This document shows, one piece after another, positions 49,042 through 57,026 of a stretch of DNA of 64,000 nucleotides. The stretch spans positions 124,001-188,000 of the forward strand of contig NZ_JAATVY010000003.1 of the NCBI RefSeq assembly GCF_011947195.1, in the 5' to 3' direction. Position 1 is the stretch's first letter; each line of letters starts with the position of its first letter. The position numbers were made by a program, and so were the translations under genes. The notes under the pieces are model-generated. The model saw only the letters and a list, made by a program, of their open reading frames with translations. It was not told the DNA's origin and did no database searches. This DNA is from Planosporangium thailandense. GTDB taxonomy: Bacteria > Actinomycetota > Actinomycetes > Mycobacteriales > Micromonosporaceae.

Positions 49042-50391
49042 GTGACCGAGGAGGAGCTCGATCCCGCGCGCCGACCGGCGCGGACCCGACTGATCCGGAT
49101 CGGGCTCGGACTGGCGGCCCTGTCCGGGCTGCTCGGCGGTTCGGCTGTGCCGACGGCCGGCCACGACTGGCGGCGACCGCTCGATCACCGGGCTGCGGCG
49201 GTGGCCGCGCAGGCGCCGTCGGACGGCTCCGGTGACGGCGGCCCTACCGGGTACCAGCGGGCGTCGGGCACGGTCGCCGCCAGGGCCGGCTCCTCGCGGG
49301 TGTACGGCCGGATCCAGGCGGTCCTCGATACCCAGGCGGCGGCACTGTTACGCGGTGACGAGAAGGCGTTCCTCGCGCCGGCCGACCCCGCCAGAATGGC
49401 GCTCGTCGACGACCTGCGCCAGCGGTTCACCACCCTGCGGGCGATGAGCGTGGCGGGCTGGACGGAGAAGCTCGACGGTGAGCCCGAACCGGTCGAGGGT
49501 GGTTGGCGGGCGCAGGTACGGCTCGGGTACTGCTTCGTCGTCTCCGGCTGCCAACCGGTGACGGTGCCGGTGAGCACGCGCTGGGCCGAGCACACCGGGT
49601 CGCCGACCCTGGTCGAGTTCGGCACCTCCGGAACGTCCGATCTTGGTCCCCGCCCATGGGAGGTGACCGACCTTCGGGTGGCGGTGGGCCCGCGGGTGGT
49701 GGTCGCCGCGGCGCCCCGGTACGCCGACCGGGTGGCCGAGGTGCTCGCCGCGGCCGAGGAGGCCGCCGGGGTCGCCGACCGGTACGCCCGCTGGTCCCCA
49801 CCGCCCGGCCGGTACCTGGTGTTCCTCGCCGGCCCGGAGGAGTGGGGCCGCTGGTACGGGGTGCATCAGGCGGAATGGGTCGCCGGGTACGCCATGCCGA
49901 TCACCGACCGCCACACCGAGATCGTGCTGAACGGCCAGCGCGTCACCACCAACGAGGTGGTCGACACCTTGCGTCACGAGTTCACGCATGTGGTGACGCT
50001 CGCGGACGTACGCCGCGACTACTCGAAGCAGTGGTGGCTGGTCGAGGGCATCGCAGAGTACGTGCGGATGGTCGGGCGGCCGCTGAGCGAGTACGAGCTG
50101 CTGGCCGCCTCCCGCCGCTACGTACAGGCCGGAAACACCACCAATGTGATGGAGCTGACCGAGCCGCCGGCGAGCGCGTCGACCGAGGACGCGAGCGGCC
50201 GGTACGGGGTGGCGTTCCTGTCCGTGCGCTGGCTGGCCGAGCGGTTCGGCGAGGACCGGATGCTGCGCTTCTTCGACGCGGTCGTTCGCCGGGGCCAATC
50301 GCCGGAGTACGCCATGACCATTGAGCTCGGCGTCAAGTGGGCGAGCGTCGCGGACGAGTGTGCGGCGTACGTGCGCCAGAATCTCGATTGA
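49042..50391 (+). CDS. signal-anchored gluzincin-type metallopeptidase
   Basis: 449 aa. An N-terminal anchor (residues about 17-36, LIRIGLGLAALSGLLGGSAV) is followed by a long external domain. The zinc site is H312-E-F-T-H316 with a third ligand E335 in WWLVEGIAEYV (18 residues between), as in peptidase-MA/gluzincin families. YRVYDR-type middle part (VGPRVVVAAAPRYADRVAEVLAAAEEAAG) is typical of peptidase_MA_2. Substrate unknown. Leaderless GTG 49042. Confidence 0.78.
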   Translation: MTEEELDPARRPARTRLIRIGLGLAALSGLLGGSAVPTAGHDWRRPLDHRAAAVAAQAPSDGSGDGGPTGYQRASGTVAARAGSSRVYGRIQAVLDTQAAALLRGDEKAFLAPADPARMALVDDLRQRFTTLRAMSVAGWTEKLDGEPEPVEGGWRAQVRLGYCFVVSGCQPVTVPVSTRWAEHTGSPTLVEFGTSGTSDLGPRPWEVTDLRVAVGPRVVVAAAPRYADRVAEVLAAAEEAAGVADRYARWSPPPGRYLVFLAGPEEWGRWYGVHQAEWVAGYAMPITDRHTEIVLNGQRVTTNEVVDTLRHEFTHVVTLADVRRDYSKQWWLVEGIAEYVRMVGRPLSEYELLAASRRYVQAGNTTNVMELTEPPASASTEDASGRYGVAFLSVRWLAERFGEDRMLRFFDAVVRRGQSPEYAMTIELGVKWASVADECAAYVRQNLD

Positions 50392-50570
50392 AACCCGTCC
50401 CGCCGACCCGGGGGAGACGCGGGCGACCGTGACCGGGGGAACGACAGCTTGAGCCTGTTTTCCGATCTCCTCGGAGGCCGGCTACCCTGGATGCGCCATT
50501 ATTTCCACGTGTCACCGGCGCCTCCCGGCGGCGGCCGACACCATCACGTACCTGACAAGGGGACACTCGT

Positions 50571-50672
50571 ATGGGCTCAGTGGTCAAGAAGCGCCGCAAG
50601 CGCATGGCCAAGAAGAAGCACCGCAAGCTGCTGCGCAAGACCAGGGTCCAGCGTCGTCGTCTCGGCAAATGA
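50571..50672 (+). CDS. small ribosomal subunit protein bS22 (AURKAIP1/COX24 domain)
   Basis: 33 aa: [33 protein letters not shown]. Almost identical to the actinobacterial bS22, a very basic peptide that binds 16S rRNA in the 30S subunit (Rv0500B in mycobacteria). AAGGGGA is the ribosome site. TACCCT (50483-50488) is a possible -10 with a long leader. Too short for routine gene calling. Confidence 0.93.
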   Translation: MGSVVKKRRKRMAKKKHRKLLRKTRVQRRRLGK

Positions 50673-50802
50673 CCTCCGTGCGGTGCATGGGCGCGTAACC
50701 TTTCGGTACGTGCCCACGCCGCGTGGGTAAGTCATAGACGTTCCGCCCCCGCACGAGCCGCGCGGCGCGGGCCCACTGCACCAGGCACAGCCGGAGGGAC
50801 TC

Positions 50803-50880
50803 GTGAGCGAGCGAAGCGAGCGAACCAGCGGCTCAGTGCGTCGCGAATGCATCGCCGAGCGAAGCGAGGCGATCGTATGA
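50803..50880 (+). CDS. SERSER-type mini-ORF (copy A)
   Basis: 25 residues beginning VSERSERTSGSVRREC and ending AERSEAIV. GGAGGGACTC directly precedes the GTG, a good ribosome site. The TGA overlaps the ATG of copy B (ATGA). Near the 3' end, ATCGCC / GGCGAT arms (50851-50873) enclose GAGCGAAGCGA. Confidence 0.5.
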   Translation: MSERSERTSGSVRRECIAERSEAIV

Positions 50881-51002
50881 GCGAGCGAAGCGAGCGAACC
50901 AGCGGCTCAGTGCGTCGCGAATGCTGCGAATGGCTTGGCCCGCGCAGCTTCGCCCGGCGGCCCAGGCCATTCGTCGCCGAGCGAAGCGAGGCGATCGTAT
51001 GA
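50877..51002 (+). CDS. SERSER-type mini-ORF (copy B)
   Basis: 41 residues beginning MSERSERTSGSVRREC as in copy A, then a 17-residue insertion (CEWLGPRSFARRP..), ending VAERSEAIV. The TGA overlaps the epimerase ATG 50999 (ATGA). The insert contains a hairpin with GGCTTGGCC-like and GGCCCAGGCC-like arms (about 50925-50974). Its 3' segment repeats TCGCC / GGCGA around GAGCGAAGCGA. Confidence 0.5.
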   Translation: MSERSERTSGSVRRECCEWLGPRSFARRPRPFVAERSEAIV

Positions 51003-52165
51003 GCGAGCGAACCAGCGGCTCAGTGCGTCGTGTGCGGGGTGCTCAGCGGGACGAGCGCAGCGGGAGTTCGGCGCGTCGTGCGCGGTCTAGCAGCTCGACG
51101 TCTCGTGGGAGCGCGCCCAAGGTCGTCCTGGTCACCGGCGTGGCCCGACGCCTCGGCGCGCAGGTGGCCGCCCGGCTCGTGGCCGACCCGCGGGTCGAAC
51201 GGGTCATCGGCGTCGATCTCGCCGCGCCGTCCACCGAGCTGGCACGCCTGCTCGACGGCGTCGAACTGCACCGGGTCGACCTGCGCAACCCGGAGATCGC
51301 CCGGCTGCTCGGCGACGAGGGCGTGCAGGCGGTGGCGCACCTGGCGATCACGACCGCGGTCGACTACCAGTCGGGCGGTCGGGGCGCGACCAAGGAGCTC
51401 AACGTCATCGGCACGATGCAGCTGCTGGCCGCCTGCCAGCAGGCGCCGGAGCTGCGGAAGCTGGTGATCCGCTCGTCAACGGCGGCCTACGGCGCGTCCT
51501 TCCGCGACCCGGCGGTCTTCACCGAGGACACCGAGCCGCGTGAGACGCCGCGCGGCGGCTTCGCCCGCGACGTACTCGACGTCGAGGGGTACGTGCGGGG
51601 CTTCCGCCGTCGCTGCCCCGACGTCGTGGCGACGGTGCTGCGGTTCGCACCGTTCATCGGGGAGCACGCCGACACGAGGCTCAAGCGGTACTTCTCGCTG
51701 CCCGTCGTGCCTACCGTCCTGGGCCGCGACCCGCGGTTGCAGTTCGTCCACGTCGACGACGCGGTCGAGGTGCTGCACCGCGCGACCGTGGAGCGCCACC
51801 CCGGCACGTACAACGTCGCCGGCCGCGGCGTGCTCACGTTGTCGCAGGCGATCCGGCGGGCCGGCCGGGTCACGCTGCCCGTGATCGAGCCTGGCCTTTC
51901 GGCGGTGGCGGGGTTCGCCAAGAGTTCGGGGGCGCTCGACTTCTCCCTCGACCAGCTGGACCTGTTCGTACACGGCCGGGTGGTCGACACCACCCGCCTG
52001 GTCGAGGAGTTCGGCTTCGAGCCGCGCTCCACCGCGGCCGCGTTCGACGACTTCATCCGGGGAGCCGGTTTCGGGCCGTTGGGCCCAGACCGCGTGCGCA
52101 GGGCCGAGCGGGCGATCCTGGACGGCATTCGGCGGGTCCGCGACACGGCGGAGGGGGACCGGTGA
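50999..52165 (+). CDS. NAD-dependent epimerase/dehydratase (GalE2-like, Rv0501-like)
   Basis: 388 aa extended SDR. The Rossmann motif is KVVLVTGVARRLGAQ (atypical GxxRxxG), followed by GVDLAAP and VIRSSTAAYGAS. YGAS with the later catalytic segment is weak for a canonical YxxxK, so catalysis may differ from GalE. Residues 1-40 (MSERTSGSVRR.., Ser/Arg-rich) derive from the upstream repeat and are probably disordered; the enzyme proper starts near residue 41. ATG 50999 overlaps mini-ORF B by ATGA. Confidence 0.78.
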   Translation: MSERTSGSVRRVRGAQRDERSGSSARRARSSSSTSRGSAPKVVLVTGVARRLGAQVAARLVADPRVERVIGVDLAAPSTELARLLDGVELHRVDLRNPEIARLLGDEGVQAVAHLAITTAVDYQSGGRGATKELNVIGTMQLLAACQQAPELRKLVIRSSTAAYGASFRDPAVFTEDTEPRETPRGGFARDVLDVEGYVRGFRRRCPDVVATVLRFAPFIGEHADTRLKRYFSLPVVPTVLGRDPRLQFVHVDDAVEVLHRATVERHPGTYNVAGRGVLTLSQAIRRAGRVTLPVIEPGLSAVAGFAKSSGALDFSLDQLDLFVHGRVVDTTRLVEEFGFEPRSTAAAFDDFIRGAGFGPLGPDRVRRAERAILDGIRRVRDTAEGDR

Positions 52166-53115
52166 GCGACGGTCGGTTCGAGGCTGGGGACGCCCACCAG
52201 ATGGCTGCGGACGCCCACCAGATGGCTGCGGACGCCCACCAGCTGGCTGGGGATGCCGACGAGACGGCGGAGGCGGATGTCTGGGACGGGCGGGTCGCCC
52301 GGCTGCTGGCACTGCTACGCCACCGGCTGACGGGCGACTACGAGGTCGATGAGTTCGGTTTCGACCGGCAGCTCACCGAGTCGGTCTTCCTGCCGCTGAT
52401 GCGGCCGTTCTACCGCACCTGGTTCCGGGTCGAGACGTACGGGATCAAGCACCTGCCCGACGACGGCCCGGCGTTGATCGTGGCGAACCACTCCGGCACG
52501 ATCGCGCTCGACGCGGCGATGCTGTGCGTCGCGGTCCATGACGAGCACCCCGCCAGGCGTTTTCTCCGCCTGCTCGGCGCCGACTTCGTCTTCCGCATGC
52601 CGGGACTGTCGGAGGTGGCGCGCAAGTCCGGCAGTACCCTCGCCTGCAACCCCGATGCCGAGCGGCTGTTGCGCAGCGGCGAGTTGGTCGGGGTGTTCCC
52701 GGAGGGGTTCAAGGGCGTCGGCAAGCCGTTCGCCGAGCGCTACAAGCTGCAGCGTTTCGGCCGGGGCGGATTCGTCTCCGCCGCCCTGCGTACGGGTACG
52801 CCGATCATCCCGGTGTCGATCGTCGGCGCCGAGGAGACCTATCCGCTGCTCGGCAACATCCGACCGTTGGCGCGCCTGTTGGGCGCGCCCTACTTTCCGG
52901 TGACACCGCTGTTTCCGTGGCTCGGGCCGCTGGGCATGGTCCCGCTGCCGAGCAAGTGGCTGATCGAGTTCGGCGAGCCCATCGTGACGGAGGGCATGGC
53001 CGACTCCGCCGACGACCCGATGGCCGTGTTCAACCTCGCCGACCAGGTACGCGAGACGATCCAGCAGACCCTGCACCGGCTGTTGGAGCTGCGTCCCGAC
53101 CCCTGGTCGGCCTAG
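52162..53115 (+). CDS. lysophospholipid acyltransferase family protein (PlsC-like)
   Basis: 317 aa. NHSGTIALD, GADFVFRMPGLSEVARKSGS, FPEGFKGVGKP and PIIPVSIVGAEE are the acyltransferase blocks. It probably acylates a glycerol-phosphate lipid at the membrane; specific acceptor unknown. The N-terminus has three copies of DAHQMAA. GTG 52162 overlaps the epimerase stop (GTGA), so the two are coupled. Confidence 0.88.
   Translation: MSDGRFEAGDAHQMAADAHQMAADAHQLAGDADETAEADVWDGRVARLLALLRHRLTGDYEVDEFGFDRQLTESVFLPLMRPFYRTWFRVETYGIKHLPDDGPALIVANHSGTIALDAAMLCVAVHDEHPARRFLRLLGADFVFRMPGLSEVARKSGSTLACNPDAERLLRSGELVGVFPEGFKGVGKPFAERYKLQRFGRGGFVSAALRTGTPIIPVSIVGAEETYPLLGNIRPLARLLGAPYFPVTPLFPWLGPLGMVPLPSKWLIEFGEPIVTEGMADSADDPMAVFNLADQVRETIQQTLHRLLELRPDPWSA
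52189..52251 (+). repeat. 21-bp in-frame tandem repeat in the acyltransferase N-terminus
   Basis: Three copies (52189-52209, 52210-52230, 52231-52251) encode DAHQMAA, DAHQMAA and DAHQLAG. The first two are identical in DNA, so expansion is recent. Confidence 0.85.
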
Positions 53116-53127
53116 CCGACGGCCGCG

Positions 53128-54036
53128 TCACCTGGCGGAGTGCGTGCCGCGGCGTCGCTTCGCCAGGGCGACGCCCGCCACGAGCGCCCCGGCGGCCACC
53201 GCCGTACCCATCGCGGTGGGCACGGCGACCTTCGCGGCCTTGCGGCCGGTGCGGAAGTCCCGGATCTCCCATCCGCGCCGGCGGGCCTCGGCGCGCAGCG
53301 CGGAATCCGGATTCACCGCCACCGCGTGTCCGACGGCCGACAGCATGGGCACGTCGTTGACCGAGTCGCTGTAGGCCGAGCACCGCTCCAGGTCCAGCCC
53401 CTCGGCGTCCGCGAGCGCCCTGATCGCGTCGGCCTTGGCCGGGCCGTGCATCAGGCCGCCGACCAGGCGGCCGGTGTAGACGCCGTCGCGTACCTCGGCG
53501 ACGGTGCCGATCGCGCCGGTGAGGCCGAGCCGCTCGGCGATCACCCGGCCCAGCTCGACGGGGGCGGCGGTCACCAGCCAGACCCGCTGGCCGGCGTCCA
53601 GGTGCATCTGGGCCAACGCCCGGCTGCCCGCCCAGATGCGCTCGGCCATCAGCTCGTCGAAGATCTCCTCGCTCAACCGCTCCATCTCATCGACGCGCCA
53701 GTCGGCCACGAACGCGAGGGCGGCGTCCCGCGCCGCGGACATGTCCCCGGCGTTCTCGGAGGCCAGGAGCCGGAACTTGAGCTGCTGCAGGCCGAAGCGC
53801 AGCAGGTCGCCGGTGGTGAAGTACTTGCGGGAAGCCAGGCCGCGGGCCAGGTAGTAGATGGAGGCGCCCTGCATCATCGTGTTGTCGACGTCGAAGAAAG
53901 CGGCCGCCGTGGGATCGGCCGGCACGGTGAGCGCCGCCTCGACCTCCTCGGCCGCCCAGCCGGCGAGCGGGTCCACCAGCTTCGTCGACGCGCCACCGGC
54001 GCGCGACTTGCGGCGACTCTGGATCCGGCCCGCCAT
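53128..54036 (-). CDS. HAD-IB family phosphatase (SerB1-like)
   Basis: 302 aa. The nucleophile motif is FFDVDNTMM (D49, D51), motif [13 protein letters not shown], and motif [21 protein letters not shown] basic C-terminal hydrophobic helix ([17 protein letters not shown]) suggests membrane tethering. Phosphoserine-type or lipid phosphatase activity is possible; not decided. ATG 54036 follows AGGGGGG. Rv0505c-like position; converges with the acyltransferase. Confidence 0.88.
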   Translation of the reverse strand: MAGRIQSRRKSRAGGASTKLVDPLAGWAAEEVEAALTVPADPTAAAFFDVDNTMMQGASIYYLARGLASRKYFTTGDLLRFGLQQLKFRLLASENAGDMSAARDAALAFVADWRVDEMERLSEEIFDELMAERIWAGSRALAQMHLDAGQRVWLVTAAPVELGRVIAERLGLTGAIGTVAEVRDGVYTGRLVGGLMHGPAKADAIRALADAEGLDLERCSAYSDSVNDVPMLSAVGHAVAVNPDSALRAEARRRGWEIRDFRTGRKAAKVAVPTAMGTAVAAGALVAGVALAKRRRGTHSAR

Positions 54037-54199
54037 GCTCTCGCCCCCCTTGTCCGGACACCCCGACGGCCGTCGGTGGCACCAATGCGAGGGTATCTGC
54101 CTAATACCGGATCGTGGGCTGATGACGGACCTATCACGTGCGGCGGCCGGTCGACGGACCGGTGAACACGGGTGAAAGGGCACCCGGTCGGGTGCGCCC

Positions 54200-55321
54200 T
54201 CAGCCGCCGCCCAGGAGGCGTCCGAGTCGGTCCAGGAGGCCGCCGGTGACCTGCGGCACCGTGGTCGGCGGTGCGCTGATCGGGGACGCGAGCCGCTCCG
54301 TCCCCGAGGTCACAGCTGGGGCGCCGGGCGTCGGGGTGGTCGGCCGGACGTATGCGCCGGTCGCCGGTGGTGTCACGGTGGCGGTGCGGGCGGGCGGCTC
54401 GCTGCGGACGGCTGGGCCGCCGGCACCCTTCTTGAGGCTGTCGGCGGCCGGGCTGTGCGCCGTGCAGGCACCGGGAACGGGACCCAGGTCGTCAGCGGTC
54501 CAGTTCGCGGCGTCGGCGCAGTCGAGGTTCTTGCGCAGCCCGTCGACGCGCTTCTGAACGCGGTCGAGAAGCTGCAGCGAGTCGACCGTACGGGTGCGCG
54601 CGTCGCCGCTGAGGGCGCCGAGCATGCCGGCGATCGTGTGGCGCTGCCCGGCCACGAACGCGTCAACGGTGTCCAGCGAGGCGGGATCGCGCCGGTCGAC
54701 GGCGGCGGCCGTGAGCAGTCGTACGCCCTGGCGCGTCTCGTCGTCCATGTCGGTGAGGACCGCGAGGATGTCGTGGCGATCCGCGGCCGCCTCGTTGCCG
54801 CGGGCCTTCGCGAACTCGAGGTACAGCTCGCCACGGCCCTGCTGGGAGCTGGACAGCGCGAGCTGGGCGCGCTCGGCCGACCGCTTCATCCCGTACAGCG
54901 GATCGCCGGGCCTGGCATCGACGCTGATGGTCGACAATGCGGCGACGGCGAGGGTGCCGACGGCCAGCCCGACCGCGACGGCGCCGCGGGCGCGACGGCT
55001 GCGTATCGGAAGCCATGCGGCCGCCAACCGGCGGTTGGCGGGCTGCCGCGCGGGCTCGGGGCTGGCCTCGGGCAGCGCGGTGGCGCCGATCCCTTCCCGC
55101 TCGATCGTCGCCATCAGCATCGCCCGCAGCCCGGTCCGGAACTCGGGGTCCGCCTGCGGGGTGAGGTCGATGCCGCGCAACCGGTGACCGAGGTCGACGA
55201 GGTCGGTCAGCTCCCCGTCGTCAGGGGCGGGGCGCGCGGCGTGGTGACGGATCCCGGCAGCCTCGTCGAGGAGTTGCGCGAAGCGCTCGGCGCGTCGCCG
55301 GTGGAAAAGGAACAGGTTCAC
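54200..55321 (-). CDS. rsbN: DUF5667 transmembrane protein, probable anti-sigma factor RsbN
   Basis: 373 aa. A cytoplasmic N-terminal region ([20 protein letters not shown], anti-sigma-like helices) of about 110 residues is followed by one membrane helix ([18 protein letters not shown]). The external DUF5667 domain begins [24 protein letters not shown], with a Pro/Thr-rich tail. In Streptomyces RsbN, next to bldN, holds BldN inactive. GTG 55321 has GGAGGT 8 nt upstream (GTG 55330 is too close). A BldN-type promoter lies at 55422-55449. Confidence 0.82.
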   Translation of the reverse strand: MNLFLFHRRRAERFAQLLDEAAGIRHHAARPAPDDGELTDLVDLGHRLRGIDLTPQADPEFRTGLRAMLMATIEREGIGATALPEASPEPARQPANRRLAAAWLPIRSRRARGAVAVGLAVGTLAVAALSTISVDARPGDPLYGMKRSAERAQLALSSSQQGRGELYLEFAKARGNEAAADRHDILAVLTDMDDETRQGVRLLTAAAVDRRDPASLDTVDAFVAGQRHTIAGMLGALSGDARTRTVDSLQLLDRVQKRVDGLRKNLDCADAANWTADDLGPVPGACTAHSPAADSLKKGAGGPAVRSEPPARTATVTPPATGAYVRPTTPTPGAPAVTSGTERLASPISAPPTTVPQVTGGLLDRLGRLLGGG

Positions 55322-55421
55322 CGGGAGCACCTCCCTTCGCTCGTCGCGGCTGTGCGGCGCGACGGGATGGCGCGGGTCGCCATCGGGACTGACGGGCGCC
55401 TGGCCGCCAGTCGTACCACCT

Positions 55422-55449
55422 CCAACGAGGCGCTTACGGTCCGGTTACG
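55422..55449 (-). promoter_or_regulatory. BldN-dependent promoter of rsbN
   Basis: Minus CGTAAC (55449-55444), a 16-nt spacer and CGTTGG (55427-55422) match the Streptomyces BldN consensus (CGTAAC, CGTTGA, 16-nt spacing) with one mismatch. Confidence 0.7.
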
Positions 55450-55504
55450 GTCGCCGAAAACGTGATTTCGCACACTCTTTTGTCAAAACGTGTGCGCGCA
55501 CGTC

Positions 55505-56485
55505 CTAGGGCTGGAAACCGTCCGGGAGCAGTCGGGCGAGGGTGCGGACCGCGCGGTACTGGAGCGCCTTGATCGCACCTTCGTTCTTGCCCATGGCCTG
55601 TGCGGTCTCCGCCACCGAGAACCCCTGCAGGAAACGCAGCACGATGCACTCCTGCTGCTCGGGGTTGAGCTGCTTGACGGCCCGCAGCAGCGCCACGTTC
55701 GTGATGTGGTCGACGACGGCGCTCTCGGGGCTGCCTTCCGGGCCGCTCTCGGCGCGTTCGGCGTCGAGGACGTCACCGGTGGTCACCTCGAGCCGGTACC
55801 GGCCGGACTTGAAGTGGTCGGCGACCAGGTTGCGGGCGATCGTGACCAGCCATGCGCCCAGGTCGCGGCCCTGCCAGGTGAAGCTGCCGATGCGCTTGAG
55901 CGCACGCAGGAAGGTGTCGGCTGTCAGGTCCTCGGCCAGTTGCCGGTTGCCCACCCGGAAGTACACGAACCGGAAGACGGTGTCGAAGTACCGGTCATAG
56001 ATCAGGCCGAACGCCTCGGCGTCGCCCGCCTGCGCCCGCTCGACCAGCAGCCAGACCGCCGTGGCCGCTTCGGTCGCCTCGGGGCGGTCGGGGTACCCGG
56101 GCGGCGGGCCGTCGGACCCTCCGGTCCGCTCGTCGGACTCGGCGTCGAGCGCCACGGAGTGGGCCTGCTGGTCCGACTCGGCGGGGAGTCGGAAGGAGTG
56201 CGTCGCCGGCGCGGCGGCCTCCCCGCGAGCCTCCGGGGACACGGACCGACCTTCCGGGGAGACCCGGCCGGCGGGTGCGCTCCGGTTGTCGGCCGGCCGG
56301 GTGTTCGTACCCGGGCTGTGGCGCGTGGCGGGCGGGCCGCTGTACGGGCGTTCCCGGGTGTGCGGGACGCCGCCGTCGGCGCGAAGCGTGGTCGCCATCA
56401 TCTTCCGGATCACGTCCAGGCTGTCGTTGACTTCGATGTGCCCCGCGAGGACGTCCGGGCCGGAGCTCAGCTCGTACCCGCTCAT
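55505..56485 (-). CDS. bldN: developmental ECF sigma factor BldN
   Basis: 326 aa. A long, Pro/Ser/Asp-rich N-terminal extension (1-140) precedes sigma-2 (LLVERAQAGDAEAFGLIYDRYFDTVFRFVYFRVG..AEDLTADTFLRALKRI) and sigma-4 (LNPEQQECIVLRFLQGFSVAETAQAMGKNEGAIKALQYRAVRTLARLL). Streptomyces BldN is likewise made with an N-terminal prosequence. It drives aerial development genes. ATG 56485 overlaps the TGA of a 67-aa ORF upstream. Confidence 0.88.
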   Translation of the reverse strand: MSGYELSSGPDVLAGHIEVNDSLDVIRKMMATTLRADGGVPHTRERPYSGPPATRHSPGTNTRPADNRSAPAGRVSPEGRSVSPEARGEAAAPATHSFRLPAESDQQAHSVALDAESDERTGGSDGPPPGYPDRPEATEAATAVWLLVERAQAGDAEAFGLIYDRYFDTVFRFVYFRVGNRQLAEDLTADTFLRALKRIGSFTWQGRDLGAWLVTIARNLVADHFKSGRYRLEVTTGDVLDAERAESGPEGSPESAVVDHITNVALLRAVKQLNPEQQECIVLRFLQGFSVAETAQAMGKNEGAIKALQYRAVRTLARLLPDGFQP

Positions 56486-56685
56486 GCGGACCCCCCGAGC
56501 GCGTCGGTCCGGTGGCCGGTCCGTTCGCCGCGCCGGGCCGGCGCGTCCCCGAATCGGCGGAGATCCCCGAGCCGGTCGAGCCGATGGGCCACGACGGCGG
56601 GCCGCGGAGCCACGGGCGCCGGCCTGGCATGTCCGTCGCCCCGGCCCGTGCCCGGGAAGCGTTCATGCAGCGCAATATGGGGCAC
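56482..56685 (-). CDS. small protein translationally coupled to bldN
   Basis: 67 residues: begins VPHIALHERFPGTGRGD, Arg/His/Pro-rich, ends TDALGGSA. GAGGAG lies 6 nt before GTG 56685 and the TGA overlaps the bldN ATG (ATGA). About 80% G/C in third positions. No family recognised; it may act as a translational gate for bldN. Confidence 0.55.
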   Translation of the reverse strand: MPHIALHERFPGTGRGDGHARPAPVAPRPAVVAHRLDRLGDLRRFGDAPARRGERTGHRTDALGGSA

Positions 56686-57026
56686 TACGGTCTCCTCGGG
56701 GGTGAGGGGTATCAACCACCCTGAATGGTGTGAGCTGACTCGGCTGGCTTGTCGGGGGTTCGTCACTCATGCGTGGGCAGTCAGTTACTCGGGGCATGAA
56801 TATTTCCCCGCCCGGGGTGCGCTCCGTCGCACACGGTGTGCGGCACCGGGGTCAGATGGCTGTGTTTTGTACTTGAGAGTCCGAAAGATCGATTGTGTGG
56901 CAGTCATTGATGGCCGTTATGGCACCGACAACTCCGCCAATCGGGTAGATACCTACCGGGAACGCCCATATCGGGGACCCGACTCGGGCTGATTCCAACC
57001 GGTGGGGCGCGCTAGTGTGATCGGTC
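56686..57026. other. intergenic region upstream of bldN operon
   Basis: 341 nt between divergent genes with local AT-rich stretches (e.g. GAATATTTCC near 56800). It should hold the bldN promoter. No BldD box fitting TNAC-N5-GTNA was found by eye. TAGTGT (57013-57018) serves the ligase gene. Confidence 0.4.
57013..57018 (+). promoter_or_regulatory. -10 box of leaderless AMP-ligase gene
   Basis: TAGTGT lies 8 nt before GTG 57027. Confidence 0.45.

Larger units (their letters stand above)
50803..51030. repeat. triplicated start-codon repeat upstream of the epimerase
   Basis: A 48-nt unit (50803-50850, 50877-50924, and a shortened third from 50999 lacking 9 nt) alternates with a linker carrying the GAGCGAAGCGA loop. 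The first 22 nt also occur at the pstC end (9062-9041, minus). Each unit supplies a start codon at its 5' end. Confidence 0.8.

Noticed and set aside
50803-51030. CRISPR-like direct repeats
   Set aside because: Repeat units are 48 nt with unequal, related linkers and only three copies, inside coupled ORFs; no cas genes in the window.
54158-54199. terminator between rsbN and the HAD gene
   Set aside because: AGGGCACCC-ggtc-GGGTGCGCCCT pairs only with a bulge and has no U-run; too weak to list as a feature.
56686-57026. BldD box upstream of bldN
   Set aside because: Expected from Streptomyces, but no site fitting TNAC-N5-GTNA was found by eye, only half-sites such as TTAC and TCAC.
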